Origin: Gemmatimonadaceae bacterium | GTDB lineage: Bacteria; Gemmatimonadota; Gemmatimonadetes; Gemmatimonadales; Gemmatimonadaceae | NCBI GenBank assembly: GCA_035606695.1 | Contig: DATNEW010000027.1 | Span: 186,001-250,000 of the forward strand | Reading direction: 5' to 3' | DNA: 64,000 nucleotides | Shown here: piece by piece, positions 25,459 to 35,352 of the stretch | Layout: every line of letters begins with the position of its first letter | Position numbering within the stretch: position 1 is the first letter of the stretch | The notes under the pieces: model-generated | What the model was told of the DNA's origin: nothing | What the model saw: only the letters and a program-made list of their open reading frames with translations | Databases searched by the model: none | Position numbers and translations under genes: made by a program

Positions 25459-26394
25459 ATGCGCGACATCACCCGGCGCGCGGAGGCCGTCCGCGACTTC
25501 AACCGCTTCTACACGCGCCGCATCGGCGTGCTCGGCGACGCCCACCTCGGGAGCCCGTTCTCGCTCACCGAGGTGCGCGTCCTGTACGAGCTCGCGCATC
25601 GCGACATGCGTCGCGATGCGCCCACGGCGAGCCAGATCGCCGACGCGCTCGGCCTGGACCGCGGGTATCTCAGCCGCACGCTGCGCGCGTTCAAGCGCCG
25701 GGGGCTCGTCACCGCCACGCGGGGCGACGACAAGCGGCAAACGTTGCTGGCGCTGACGGCGGCGGGCCGGAAGGCGTTCGCGCCGCTCGACCGCGGCGCC
25801 CGCGATGCAATCGTCGAGATGCTCTCCCCGCTCGGCGACGCCGAGCAGCAGCGCATCGTCGAGGCGATGCAGACGATTCGTACGACGCTCGACGCGTCGA
25901 ACGCGAGAGGTACGGAGACCATCACGCTCCGCACGCATCGGCCCGGCGACATGGGATGGATCGTTCATCGCCACGGCGTGCTGTACGCGCGCGAGTACGG
26001 CTACGATGAGCGGTTCGAGGCGCTCGTCGCGCGCGTGGTGGCCGGCTTCATCGACGACTTCGATCCAGCGCGCGAACGGTGTTGGATCGCCGAGCGGGAC
26101 GGGGAGATCGTGGGCAGCGTGTTCGTCGTCGCGAAGTCGAAGACGATCGCGCAGCTGCGGCTGCTGCTCGTCGAGCCGAGTGCGCGTGGACGGGGCCTGG
26201 GCCGTCGCCTGGTCGACGAAGTGATTCGATTCGCGCGCGGCGTGGGCTACAGGAAGATCCGTCTGTGGACGCAAAGCGAGCTGACGTCGGCGCGGAAGAT
26301 CTACAAGGCGGCGGGCTTCACGCTCGTGGGCCGCGAGGGGCACGAGCACTTTGGGAAGCGGCTCGAGGCGGAGGTGTGGGAACGGGGCGTCTAG
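25459..26394 (+). CDS. MarR-type regulator fused to GNAT acetyltransferase
   Basis: 311 residues from ATG 25459; the in-frame TTG at 25423 is part of the operator dyad. Residues ~1-145 form a MarR winged helix (SLTEVRVLYELAH, TASQIADALGLDRGYLSRTLRAFKRRGLV, DDKRQTLLALTAAGRKAF). Residues ~155-311 form a GNAT domain with the acetyl-CoA loop VEPSARGRGLGRRLVDEV and the C-terminal AARKIYKAAGF-type motif (SARKIYKAAGFTLVG). Such fusions are known and probably acetylate a small molecule, or couple acetyl-CoA to repression. There is almost no 5' leader, so the mRNA may be leaderless. Confidence 0.9.
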   Translation: MRDITRRAEAVRDFNRFYTRRIGVLGDAHLGSPFSLTEVRVLYELAHRDMRRDAPTASQIADALGLDRGYLSRTLRAFKRRGLVTATRGDDKRQTLLALTAAGRKAFAPLDRGARDAIVEMLSPLGDAEQQRIVEAMQTIRTTLDASNARGTETITLRTHRPGDMGWIVHRHGVLYAREYGYDERFEALVARVVAGFIDDFDPARERCWIAERDGEIVGSVFVVAKSKTIAQLRLLLVEPSARGRGLGRRLVDEVIRFARGVGYRKIRLWTQSELTSARKIYKAAGFTLVGREGHEHFGKRLEAEVWERGV

Positions 26395-26484
26395 GCGTCG
26401 AGGCGCCGGGGCGCATGGGCGAACGGCGCGTGATTTAGATTTCTGCGCTCGTCATACGCCCCGACGCCCCGACGCCCCGACGCC
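26394..26484. repeat. Inverted repeat with CGCCCCGA tandem units before ettA
   Basis: The left arm 26394-26413 (GGCGTCGAGGCGCCGGGGCG) pairs at 18 of 20 positions with 26457-26476. The right side is built from three tandem CGCCCCGA octamers (26457-26480). It spans the whole gap between the MarR-GNAT stop and the ettA ATG. It could end the upstream transcript, or structure the ettA leader, which has no visible ribosome-binding site. Confidence 0.55.
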
Positions 26485-26486
26485 CT

Positions 26487-28166
<1,680 letters not shown>

Positions 28167-28194
28167 CACGCACGCCTCGCGAGACGGAGCCGTC

Positions 28195-29136
28195 TTGGCC
28201 GAGCGTCGCGCCGGATCGCACGAGGAGCGGTGGGAGTGGGTGGAGCATCTCGTCCCGCTCCAGTTTCTCCGCGCGCTGTGGGACGCACTGTTTCCGAAGC
28301 GCTTCGAGCGCGTCGTCGTCGACGCGCTCGACGGAACACCGGCGCCCGGATACGCCCGGCCGCTGACGTTCTGTCTCGGCTGCTGGTTGCTGCTCTACGC
28401 GGTGGGCAAGACGACGCCGTGGGCGTTCTCGGGCACGGGTATCGTCACCGTGCTGCGCGAGCTGCCACCGGCGGAGCGCCACGCGGTCGCGGCGCAACTC
28501 GGAATCGATACGCTCGCGGGAGTGATCGTCGTCGACAGCGGCTCGGTCCCGATTGCGCGTGGCGCGCGCCTCGTGATCGCTCACGTCGACAAAGTCCTTG
28601 GCAAACCATTCGGTCGCGCGTCGGCGAGCGATGTGGCGCAGTATCTCGAGAAGAATCACCAATTGGATCTGGCGATTCGCGTCCGCGGCTATGTGGCGCG
28701 ATATGAGGAACGGCCGACACCCTTCAGCGAGACGTCGCTGGTGATGTTCGTGGTGTTCGGGCTCGTACCCGGCTGGTGGGTGTCGCACTTGATACTGCAT
28801 TCGCGGCGCCGAACGCTGCGCGAGACCCGGTACGTGCACATGTACAACGACAGCCTGCTCGTCGTGTGGTGCCTGGCGCCATTCTTCGTCGCGACGTGGG
28901 CGGGTGAAGCGTTCGCGACCGCCGGCCCACAACACGTGCTCACCGTGGTCGTGTTGGCGGGTGCCGCGTATTGGCTTTGGCGAACGGTCCGGCTATTTCG
29001 CTTGACGCACGCTGTGCCCGTGTGGCGAATTGCCGCGGCGCACGTCGCCGGCGTCACGGTTGCGTTCATCATGTGTCTGGTGTTCTCGTTCGGCGCGGGT
29101 ATCCTGCGCGGGACCATGGCGCGCGCCGGATTCTGA
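28195..29136 (+). CDS. Polytopic membrane protein of unknown function
   Basis: 313 residues from TTG 28195, with a CGGAG ribosome-binding site. The N-terminal ~55 residues are soluble and contain VPLQFLRALWDALFPKRF. Predicted membrane helices are at about 58-75, 185-205, 225-243, 247-265 and 280-305. The loop from 95 to 180 would face one side. I recall similar YIP1/DUF-type proteins but cannot name it. It follows ettA by 28 bases and is probably co-transcribed with it. Confidence 0.75.
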   Translation: MAERRAGSHEERWEWVEHLVPLQFLRALWDALFPKRFERVVVDALDGTPAPGYARPLTFCLGCWLLLYAVGKTTPWAFSGTGIVTVLRELPPAERHAVAAQLGIDTLAGVIVVDSGSVPIARGARLVIAHVDKVLGKPFGRASASDVAQYLEKNHQLDLAIRVRGYVARYEERPTPFSETSLVMFVVFGLVPGWWVSHLILHSRRRTLRETRYVHMYNDSLLVVWCLAPFFVATWAGEAFATAGPQHVLTVVVLAGAAYWLWRTVRLFRLTHAVPVWRIAAAHVAGVTVAFIMCLVFSFGAGILRGTMARAGF

Positions 29137-29267
29137 CAGCGTCAGCAAGCCTCCCGGATAGACCGGGAACGGGCGCGCGCCTTGCCGCCGGACGGCGCGG
29201 GATGAATGATTGATCCGTCGCCGCCGCTCGACGTGCTCTCCCACCTGGTCGCCGAAGGCCTCTAAAC
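29137..29267 (+). promoter_or_regulatory. Structured leader of the sigma-factor operon
   Basis: Several stems can form in a row: GCAAG (29147-29151) with CTTGC (29180-29184) enclosing CCCGG/CCGGG (29155 onward) and a self-complementary GGCGCGCGCC, then CGCC/GGCG just after. A 19-codon frame follows (listed separately). I do not recognise a known riboswitch. The region is where the promoter of the sigma/anti-sigma/CHAT unit should lie. Confidence 0.35.
29206..29265 (+). CDS. Possible 19-residue leader peptide (MIDPSPPLDVLSHLVAEGL)
   Basis: ATG 29206 to TAA 29263-29265, ending two bases before the GTG of the sigma-factor gene, so ribosomes finishing it could restart on the sigma gene. The ribosome-binding site is weak. 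The amphipathic sequence DVLSHLVAEGL looks protein-like, but a frame this short arises easily by chance. Confidence 0.25.
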   Translation: MIDPSPPLDVLSHLVAEGL

Positions 29268-29849
29268 GTGACGTCCGATTTCTCGGGTGAGGATCTCGAC
29301 CGGTTGGGCAACGGCGTTCGGCTGATCGCGCTTCGTGCGCTTGGCGATCCGGATGCCGCGCGGGACGCCGCGCAGGAAACGATGTCGCGCGTGCTGGATG
29401 CGTTGCGTGCCGATCGGCTGCGCGATCGTGACAAGCTGCGTGCGTTTGTCCGCGGCGTGGCGCGTAACGTGATCGTGGACATGCAACGCGCGCGTGCCCG
29501 CCACGCGCCGCTCAGCGACCAGCTCCCCGACCGCGCGCTCCACGATCCGCTCGAGGGCATGGTGCTGCGCGACGAAGCGGCGCACATGCGCCGAGCGCTC
29601 GCCGAGCTCACCGACGACGATCGCGAGCTGCTTCGCCTGGCGTTCGTCGACGGACTCACCCCCGCCGAGGTTGGCGCGCGGCTGAGCGAACCGGCCGAGC
29701 GCATTCGTAAACGGAAGTCGCGCGCCCTGCAGCGTCTGCGCGAGCATTTCTTCGCGCTCGCCGCGCGCGCGCGTCACGAATCGTTCGCTCGCGCGACCTT
29801 GGAGCAGCGGCACGATGAAGTCGTGCGCGCACAACGAGGCGAATCGTGA
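29268..29849 (+). CDS. ECF-type RNA polymerase sigma factor
   Basis: 193 residues from GTG 29268. Region 2 is visible as IALRALGDPDAARDAAQETMSRVL followed by KLRAFVRGVARNVIVDMQRARARH; region 4 as RRALAELTDDDRELLRLAFVDGLTPAEVGARLSEPAERIRKRKSRALQRLRE. There is no region 1.1 or full region 3, so it is an ECF sigma. The stop overlaps the next gene's start as GTGA, and that gene encodes a zinc-finger membrane protein, the standard sigma/anti-sigma arrangement. It likely drives its own operon plus targets elsewhere. Confidence 0.9.
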   Translation: MTSDFSGEDLDRLGNGVRLIALRALGDPDAARDAAQETMSRVLDALRADRLRDRDKLRAFVRGVARNVIVDMQRARARHAPLSDQLPDRALHDPLEGMVLRDEAAHMRRALAELTDDDRELLRLAFVDGLTPAEVGARLSEPAERIRKRKSRALQRLREHFFALAARARHESFARATLEQRHDEVVRAQRGES

Positions 29850-30604
29850 TCGACCATACTTTGCGCTGCGACGACGTCGCGGATCGCGGGCTCGTCGAGC
29901 GGTACGCGGCGGGCCGGCTGCGTTCCGGCGAAACCGCGGCCTTCGAGGAGCATTTGCTGGATTGCGCGCGATGCCAGGAGGCGCTCGAGCTCGCGCTGGC
30001 GGTGCGGCACGCCATCGGATTTGATGATACGAAGACTGCGCCGCATCGCGTGCGCGTTCGGGCACCGCTGCTGGCACTCGCGGCGGCGAGCATCGTGTTC
30101 GCGATCGTCGCTGTCTCGTTGACGAAACGATCGCGCGCGGACACGCATGGTGTCGCGGGTCCGTCCGCCGCCGTGCTGCCGGAGGATGCACCGCTCTACC
30201 TCGGCGCGCCCGTGCGCGAGAGCCCGACGGCGGCCGACTCGGTATTCGCGGACGCAATGTCGAATTACACGGCGTCGCACTACGCCGCCGCCGCTGAGGA
30301 ATTGAGTAAAGTCATATCGGCGGACAAGGGCGCGGAGCCCGCGCTCTTCTTCCGCGGCGCCTCGTATCTCATGCTCGGCCGCGCACGCGAGGCGCGCGTC
30401 GATTTCACGCGGGTGCTTGCGGCCGGCGACAACGTCTACGCGGCCGAGGCGCACTACTATCGCGCTCGCGCCGAACTGCAGATGGGCGACACGGCGGCGG
30501 CGCGCGCCGACGCCGGCGCGGTCCCGTCGAATGACGAGCGCGTCGGCCAGCGCGCACGCAAGCTGCTCGATGCGCTCGGAGGCGACGAGCGACGCTCGCG
30601 CTGA
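29846..30604 (+). CDS. Membrane anti-sigma factor with zinc-finger N-terminus and TPR-like C-terminus
   Basis: 252 residues. The N-terminal zf-HC2-like module has His36, Cys40 and Cys43 (HLLDCARC), with Cys8 probably the fourth ligand. A single membrane helix spans ~73-92 (LLALAAASIVFAIVAVSL). The outer part, residues ~125-245, folds into TPR-like pairs (AMSNYTASHYAAAAEELSKV, ALFFRGASYLMLGRAREARVDFTRVL). It would hold the sigma factor at the membrane and release it on a periplasmic signal; the TPR part may sense or bind a partner such as the next gene's product. Translation is coupled to the sigma gene. Confidence 0.82.
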   Translation: MIDHTLRCDDVADRGLVERYAAGRLRSGETAAFEEHLLDCARCQEALELALAVRHAIGFDDTKTAPHRVRVRAPLLALAAASIVFAIVAVSLTKRSRADTHGVAGPSAAVLPEDAPLYLGAPVRESPTAADSVFADAMSNYTASHYAAAAEELSKVISADKGAEPALFFRGASYLMLGRAREARVDFTRVLAAGDNVYAAEAHYYRARAELQMGDTAAARADAGAVPSNDERVGQRARKLLDALGGDERRSR

Positions 30605-30615
30605 TCTCCGCGCTA

Positions 30616-33600
30616 TTGCTCGTTGCGCATGAGCCGCCGCTCGGCGATTCCCTTCGTGCGCGCCAGCTGTGGCTCGCGGGTGAAGCACGCACGGCCATGC
30701 TCGATATGGACAGTGCGCTGACGTTGTGGCGACAGGCGCGCCGCGCCGACCCGCATTTTCTCCCGGCGCAGCTTGCGTTGATGAATGGTCTCGTCGACCG
30801 CGAATCGTTCGCCGGGCGAGAACGTTCCGCCCTCGAGGATGTTACAGATCCCGCATTGGCGGCGTGCCTGCACGCCGTGGTCCTTCCGCGGAACGTGCCC
30901 GTCACGGTGAAGATGCTGCACGACGTCGAGCGCCGATTCGGCCCTGCGCCGTGCACGCGTGCGCTCATCGCCGAGTACGAGATTCGGCTGCCGACGTCGG
31001 TACGGCCTCCCATGCGGCCGTTGGCCGAATGGCGAGCCATGATTGGATCGTACGGCATGTCCGGCGAGCCATGGCTCCTGCGCGTCAATGTGTTGTGCGA
31101 TGACGGCGCGCTCGCCGCCGCGGACTCCGTCCTCGATCAGGCCGAGCAAAGCGTGGCCACTTGGCGCGATCGCCTGAGGGTACGCGTGGCGCGCGCCGAT
31201 GTGAGCGCGCTTCGCGGCGACACGGCGCGCGCGCAGGCGATTCGAGAGCAAGTCTGGGCCGCCGTGTTGCGCGACGGCCGACCGGGGCCGCTCGTCGAAC
31301 TGCTGATCTCTCGAATCGATCGCATTCCTGATGCCCGCCTGCGCGACTCGCTGAGCGCGCGCGGCGCCATGGTCGCGCGACGCTACCACGCGCGCGCGTC
31401 ACTCGTCGCAATCCTGCAGTCGGAAGGCACAGTCGCGCTCGATCGCGGCGATCTCTCGTCGGCGATTCCCGCACTGCGCGAGGCAGTTTCGGTATCCGAC
31501 TCGACCTCCTGGCGTCCGCTTCGGGCGCGGTTACATGCCAAGTACGGCCGCGCGCTGCTCAAGCAGGGGCGAGCGCGCGAAGGCATCACACAGCTCGAGC
31601 AGGCGTCCGCAATTGCCGACACCGCGGATCGCTACGGCTGCGCTGATATCCAGCACAATCTTGCGCACGCGTACGAATCGCTTGGCGACCTGCCCATGGC
31701 GCTCGCCGCCGTGAACCGATTCGTTGCGCTCGCGGCGCCGTTGCGGCTCGACGGCCTGGCCGTGATCGCGAATTACGATGCTGGGCTGATGCAATGGGAG
31801 GCAGGACTGCACGCCTCGTCCCGCAACAGCTTCGAGCAGATGGTACGGATCGTCGACGAGATGAAATCGTACTTCTACTACGCGGGTGATTACTACGAGC
31901 GCATCGGCGATCTCCCGCGCGCGCGTTCGTACTACACGCGCGTGCCGGAGCGCGATTCGGAAGAAGGCGCGCGCGCGTTGGCTGGATTGACGCGGACGTT
32001 CGAGGCGCTCGGTATGATTGACAGCGCCGAATCCACTGCACGCCGGCACGATGCCGCGCCGGCGACGCCCGAGGAAATTCCGCTGCTCCCCGAGGTGCTC
32101 GCTCGTCGCGGCCGATTCGACGAAGCGCGCTCCGCGATGGCGGCGTGGGTTACGCGACGCTCGTCGGAGGGCGGCGTGCAGCGTGCGACGCGTGCCGGCG
32201 TGCAGCTCGCCCGCATCTTGTTCGACGCTGGATCCGCCGACCGCGCGATCGTCGAGGCTCGCCGCGCCGGGCAGCTCGCGCGTTCGTCGCATCTCGTGGA
32301 GGACGCCACGCGCGCAGCCGGGATCGAAGGGCGCGCGCTGTTGCAGATGCATCGCGCAAACGACGCGGTCCTGGTCCTGTCGGACGCCGCGACGTCGCTG
32401 GGCGCAAACCCGCCGCCCGAATTGCGCGTGGACGTCTTCGACGCGCTGGGCCGCGCGCTCGCGGCGGCCGGACGGAATGACGAGGCGTTGGGTGCATACG
32501 ACCAGGCCGCGGCGGGCACCGATCGCATCGCGTCGCGCTTCGGCGACGATGTGGATCGCGTTCGTCTTCGCGCGGAGAAACTCGCGCCATTCGACGATGC
32601 CGTTCGATTGCTCGCCGTGCGCAACGGTCCGCGGGATTCGGACGCGCTCCTGCGGTGGGTGCAGCGCCGACAGGACGCGCTGTACGCCGACCCCGCGCAC
32701 GGGACCGAGCCCATATCGCTGCGTGTGCTTCGAGCACGGTTGGGGAAGGCAGCGGCGTTCATCGATTACGTCACACTCGACACGCTCGCGTTCGCACTGG
32801 TCGTCACGCGCGCCGGCGCGGCGGTCGTTCGTCTGCCGGAAACGACGGCCGCCATCGCGGCGGCGGTACGTGCGCTGCGACGACCGATGGGCGCGTACCT
32901 GGGACGCATCGATCTGTCGCGGCTGCGGTTCGACCGGCGCGCCTCGGCCCAACTTTATAGAATGCTCATCACGCCGCTCGCCGGGCGGGTCGCGGGCGCG
33001 TCGCGTCTGGTCATCGTACCCGACGGCCCGCTGCACCTGTTGCCGTTCGATGCGCTGCTGCCGAGCGACGCGCCGGCGGCGCCGTTCCTGATCGATCGAT
33101 ATGAGATCTCATATCTCCCGTCGCCGCGGTTCTTCGGCACCGCGACGGGCGCGCCGTCGTTTTCCGGCGGATCGCTGTTGTTCGTGGGCTACGATGCCGT
33201 CAACGATTCCACGGAGTGGCGCAACGTCTCACACGCGTGGACCGGCCGAACGATGAAGCTTCTTGGCATCGCGGCAACGAAGGACGCGTTCAAGCGATCG
33301 GCGGCGCGGGCGACCATCATTCATTTCGCGGCGCATGCCCGGGCCAGCACGACCGACCCGCTCGCGGCGTACTTGCGACTCGCGCCCGGCACCGACGATG
33401 ATGGACTGCTGCACGCGTCGGAGATCGGTCGAATGCGCATCGGTGCGTCGCTGGTCGTGCTGAGCGCGTGTGAAACGGACGAGGGCGTCGTGTTGCGGGG
33501 CGCGGGCCCGCTGGGTATCGCGCGCGGGTTTCTCCTGTCCGGCGCACGAGCGGTGGTCGGCACCGAATGGCCGGTGGGCGAGACCGTCGCCGCATTGATG

Positions 33601-33738
33601 CCACGCTTCTACCGGCGACTATCGGAAGGCGAGTCGCCGAGTGCGGCGTTGCGTGCCGCGAAGCAGTCGCTCGCGCACGATCCGAAAACGAGCAATCCGT
33701 TCTATTGGGCGTCGTTCACGCTGACGGAACGGTTGTAG
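30616..33738 (+). CDS. TPR-CHAT protease-like protein
   Basis: About 1040 residues. Residues ~1-650 are TPR-type helical repeats; residues ~700-1040 form a CHAT domain, a caspase/separase-like peptidase fold. The catalytic pair is readable: His907 in IIHFAAHA and Cys952 in VVLSACETDEG, with LVIVPDGPLHLLPFDAL, GFLLSGARAVVGTEWPV and the F(Y)R-type end FYRRLSEGESPSAALR as further family marks. The start is uncertain: TTG 30616 lacks a ribosome-binding site, and the frame stays open 80 bases upstream through ATLALISALLLVA, which looks like a signal or anchor helix but lacks a standard start. Third gene of the sigma/anti-sigma unit; probably exported or membrane-tethered. Confidence 0.85.
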   Translation: MLVAHEPPLGDSLRARQLWLAGEARTAMLDMDSALTLWRQARRADPHFLPAQLALMNGLVDRESFAGRERSALEDVTDPALAACLHAVVLPRNVPVTVKMLHDVERRFGPAPCTRALIAEYEIRLPTSVRPPMRPLAEWRAMIGSYGMSGEPWLLRVNVLCDDGALAAADSVLDQAEQSVATWRDRLRVRVARADVSALRGDTARAQAIREQVWAAVLRDGRPGPLVELLISRIDRIPDARLRDSLSARGAMVARRYHARASLVAILQSEGTVALDRGDLSSAIPALREAVSVSDSTSWRPLRARLHAKYGRALLKQGRAREGITQLEQASAIADTADRYGCADIQHNLAHAYESLGDLPMALAAVNRFVALAAPLRLDGLAVIANYDAGLMQWEAGLHASSRNSFEQMVRIVDEMKSYFYYAGDYYERIGDLPRARSYYTRVPERDSEEGARALAGLTRTFEALGMIDSAESTARRHDAAPATPEEIPLLPEVLARRGRFDEARSAMAAWVTRRSSEGGVQRATRAGVQLARILFDAGSADRAIVEARRAGQLARSSHLVEDATRAAGIEGRALLQMHRANDAVLVLSDAATSLGANPPPELRVDVFDALGRALAAAGRNDEALGAYDQAAAGTDRIASRFGDDVDRVRLRAEKLAPFDDAVRLLAVRNGPRDSDALLRWVQRRQDALYADPAHGTEPISLRVLRARLGKAAAFIDYVTLDTLAFALVVTRAGAAVVRLPETTAAIAAAVRALRRPMGAYLGRIDLSRLRFDRRASAQLYRMLITPLAGRVAGASRLVIVPDGPLHLLPFDALLPSDAPAAPFLIDRYEISYLPSPRFFGTATGAPSFSGGSLLFVGYDAVNDSTEWRNVSHAWTGRTMKLLGIAATKDAFKRSAARATIIHFAAHARASTTDPLAAYLRLAPGTDDDGLLHASEIGRMRIGASLVVLSACETDEGVVLRGAGPLGIARGFLLSGARAVVGTEWPVGETVAALMPRFYRRLSEGESPSAALRAAKQSLAHDPKTSNPFYWASFTLTERL

Positions 33739-33767
33739 ACGTCACTCGACGGCAGCGACGTCTACAA
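33733..33767. terminator. Bidirectional hairpin, 11-bp perfect arms
   Basis: TTGTAGACGTC (33733-33743) pairs perfectly with GACGTCTACAA (33757-33767). The left arm includes the TAG stop of the CHAT gene. The loop is 13 bases. It lies between convergent genes and lacks a strong U-tract. Confidence 0.6.
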
Positions 33768-33776
33768 GTGCCGACG

Positions 33777-35291
33777 TCAACCCGGCCCCGCCGTGCCGAT
33801 TCGCTGTACGGGGTATCCGCAGCTGACGCGCGAGATTGATGCGACGTTCACCGGCGCTTGATCGCCGATCCAGTAGCGGACCGAAAAACGCTCGAGGAAC
33901 ACGGCCCGCTCGTGCTCGCTCAAGGACGGCCAGTTGGTCGGAAGCTGAGTGGCGCGCCACGACGCGAGAGCGGCGAATCGGTATGTCGTCAGCCTCTCGA
34001 CGTCGTGCGAGAACACGGCTAAATCGCGCGCGTTTGCGCCATCACGCAGAAGACACGTCCGCAGTGAATCGACGTCATGCCGGTCGGCGACGTCACGCAA
34101 GTATGCCGCGTCGATGAGGCGCGGTGACCGCGAGAGCGGCCAACTCAGCACCGCGACGCACGATACGGCCACCAGGCACGCCACGATGTCGAAGTGCCGG
34201 GGCAATTCTCGCGCGATGTAGGCAAGCGCCACCAGCTCGATGAGCCAGAACGACGACGTGAAGTATCGCCAATCGAAGTATCCCGTGACGTAAAACGCGA
34301 CGAACGCCGCGGCGACCGCGGCCAGGGTGACATAGGCGTCGCGCGGCAGAAACGGGGATCGGCCGGGGCGTTCGCGCGATGATGATCCTCGAATGACAAT
34401 TCCAACCGCGACCAGCGCAAGGAGAATCGGAACGAAGAACGTGTCGGCGATCGCCTGGCGAAGCGCGCTCCTCGCCGTGGCCGCGGCGTGCAGCAGCTTC
34501 GCCAGCCATTGACGCGGCGCGTCGAACAGCGTGGGGACGCGGTTCGCATGAAAATCCAGGACGAAGGTGTACGTCGCGGCCAGTGCCGTCGCCGAGTTAT
34601 CGGTCGCAAACGGCGTGTGAAAGTGCGCGATCGAGTACACGATCCACGGCGAGATCACGAGCACGAACGCGCCGCACGCATAAGTGAACAGTCGTGCACC
34701 CGCGCCAAGCCACAGGAGGCCGGCGAGGAAGACGAGCGCGCTTGGCAACGCATCGAAGCGCGTCATGACGGACGCGCCGATCAACATGCCGTAGACGGCG
34801 GCGTGGCGAGGCTCGCGTGCGCCGCGCGGCATCTCGAGCGCGATGAGCGCGAGCCACATCAGGGCGAGGGGAATCGAGCGGCCGCCCGCGAGCTCGCCCT
34901 GAACGCCAGAAAACGCGAATAACAGCGTTGCGGAAAGCAGTCCGATTCCGCGTCGGCTGAACCAGCGGTGGCTCAGCGCCTCACTTGCGGCGGCAAATCC
35001 CGCGTAGGCCAGGAGTGCGGCGATGTAGGTGCCCCAGATCCCGGCAACGCGAACGAAAGGCACCAGCACCAACGGCCACAGTGGTGGAAACGAGTTGGAA
35101 TAGGGCGTGACACTCTGAAACTGCCGGAGGCCCCACGCCTGATACGGATGTCTCCAAAACGATTCCGCGAGATCGAAGTACGACCACGAATCGGGCGAGA
35201 AGCCGAATCGCGCCGGCACGGTGAGCGCCGTGACGACGAAGCACACGACGAACGCGGCGAGAATGACGATCCACGACGGAAGCGTCCGCAT
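33777..35291 (-). CDS. Polytopic GT-C-type membrane glycosyltransferase (GT39/ArnT-like)
   Basis: 504 residues with about eleven predicted membrane helices. The first periplasmic loop has the acidic GT-C signature in RFGFSPDSWSYFDLAESFWRHP (Asp-x-x-x-Tyr-x-x-x-Ala, where polyprenyl-sugar enzymes have their catalytic Asp). Later loops include HTPFATDNSATALAATY. The last ~110 residues are a soluble domain. Enzymes of this type move a sugar from a polyprenyl phosphate to protein or lipid on the periplasmic side. Acceptor unknown. It follows the JAMM-like gene by 61 bases on the same strand and may be co-transcribed with it. Confidence 0.75.
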   Translation of the reverse strand: MRTLPSWIVILAAFVVCFVVTALTVPARFGFSPDSWSYFDLAESFWRHPYQAWGLRQFQSVTPYSNSFPPLWPLVLVPFVRVAGIWGTYIAALLAYAGFAAASEALSHRWFSRRGIGLLSATLLFAFSGVQGELAGGRSIPLALMWLALIALEMPRGAREPRHAAVYGMLIGASVMTRFDALPSALVFLAGLLWLGAGARLFTYACGAFVLVISPWIVYSIAHFHTPFATDNSATALAATYTFVLDFHANRVPTLFDAPRQWLAKLLHAAATARSALRQAIADTFFVPILLALVAVGIVIRGSSSRERPGRSPFLPRDAYVTLAAVAAAFVAFYVTGYFDWRYFTSSFWLIELVALAYIARELPRHFDIVACLVAVSCVAVLSWPLSRSPRLIDAAYLRDVADRHDVDSLRTCLLRDGANARDLAVFSHDVERLTTYRFAALASWRATQLPTNWPSLSEHERAVFLERFSVRYWIGDQAPVNVASISRVSCGYPVQRIGTAGPG

Positions 35292-35352
35292 GGCGCATCA
35301 ATATGCGGCGCGCTCGAATTCCCCGCTGGCTCGGATTGCTCTCCGCTGGTCG

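Noticed and set aside
29147-29200. Known riboswitch (c-di-GMP, mini-ykkC or fluoride type)
   Set aside because: Stems form, but the conserved loop and junction bases of those classes are not there.
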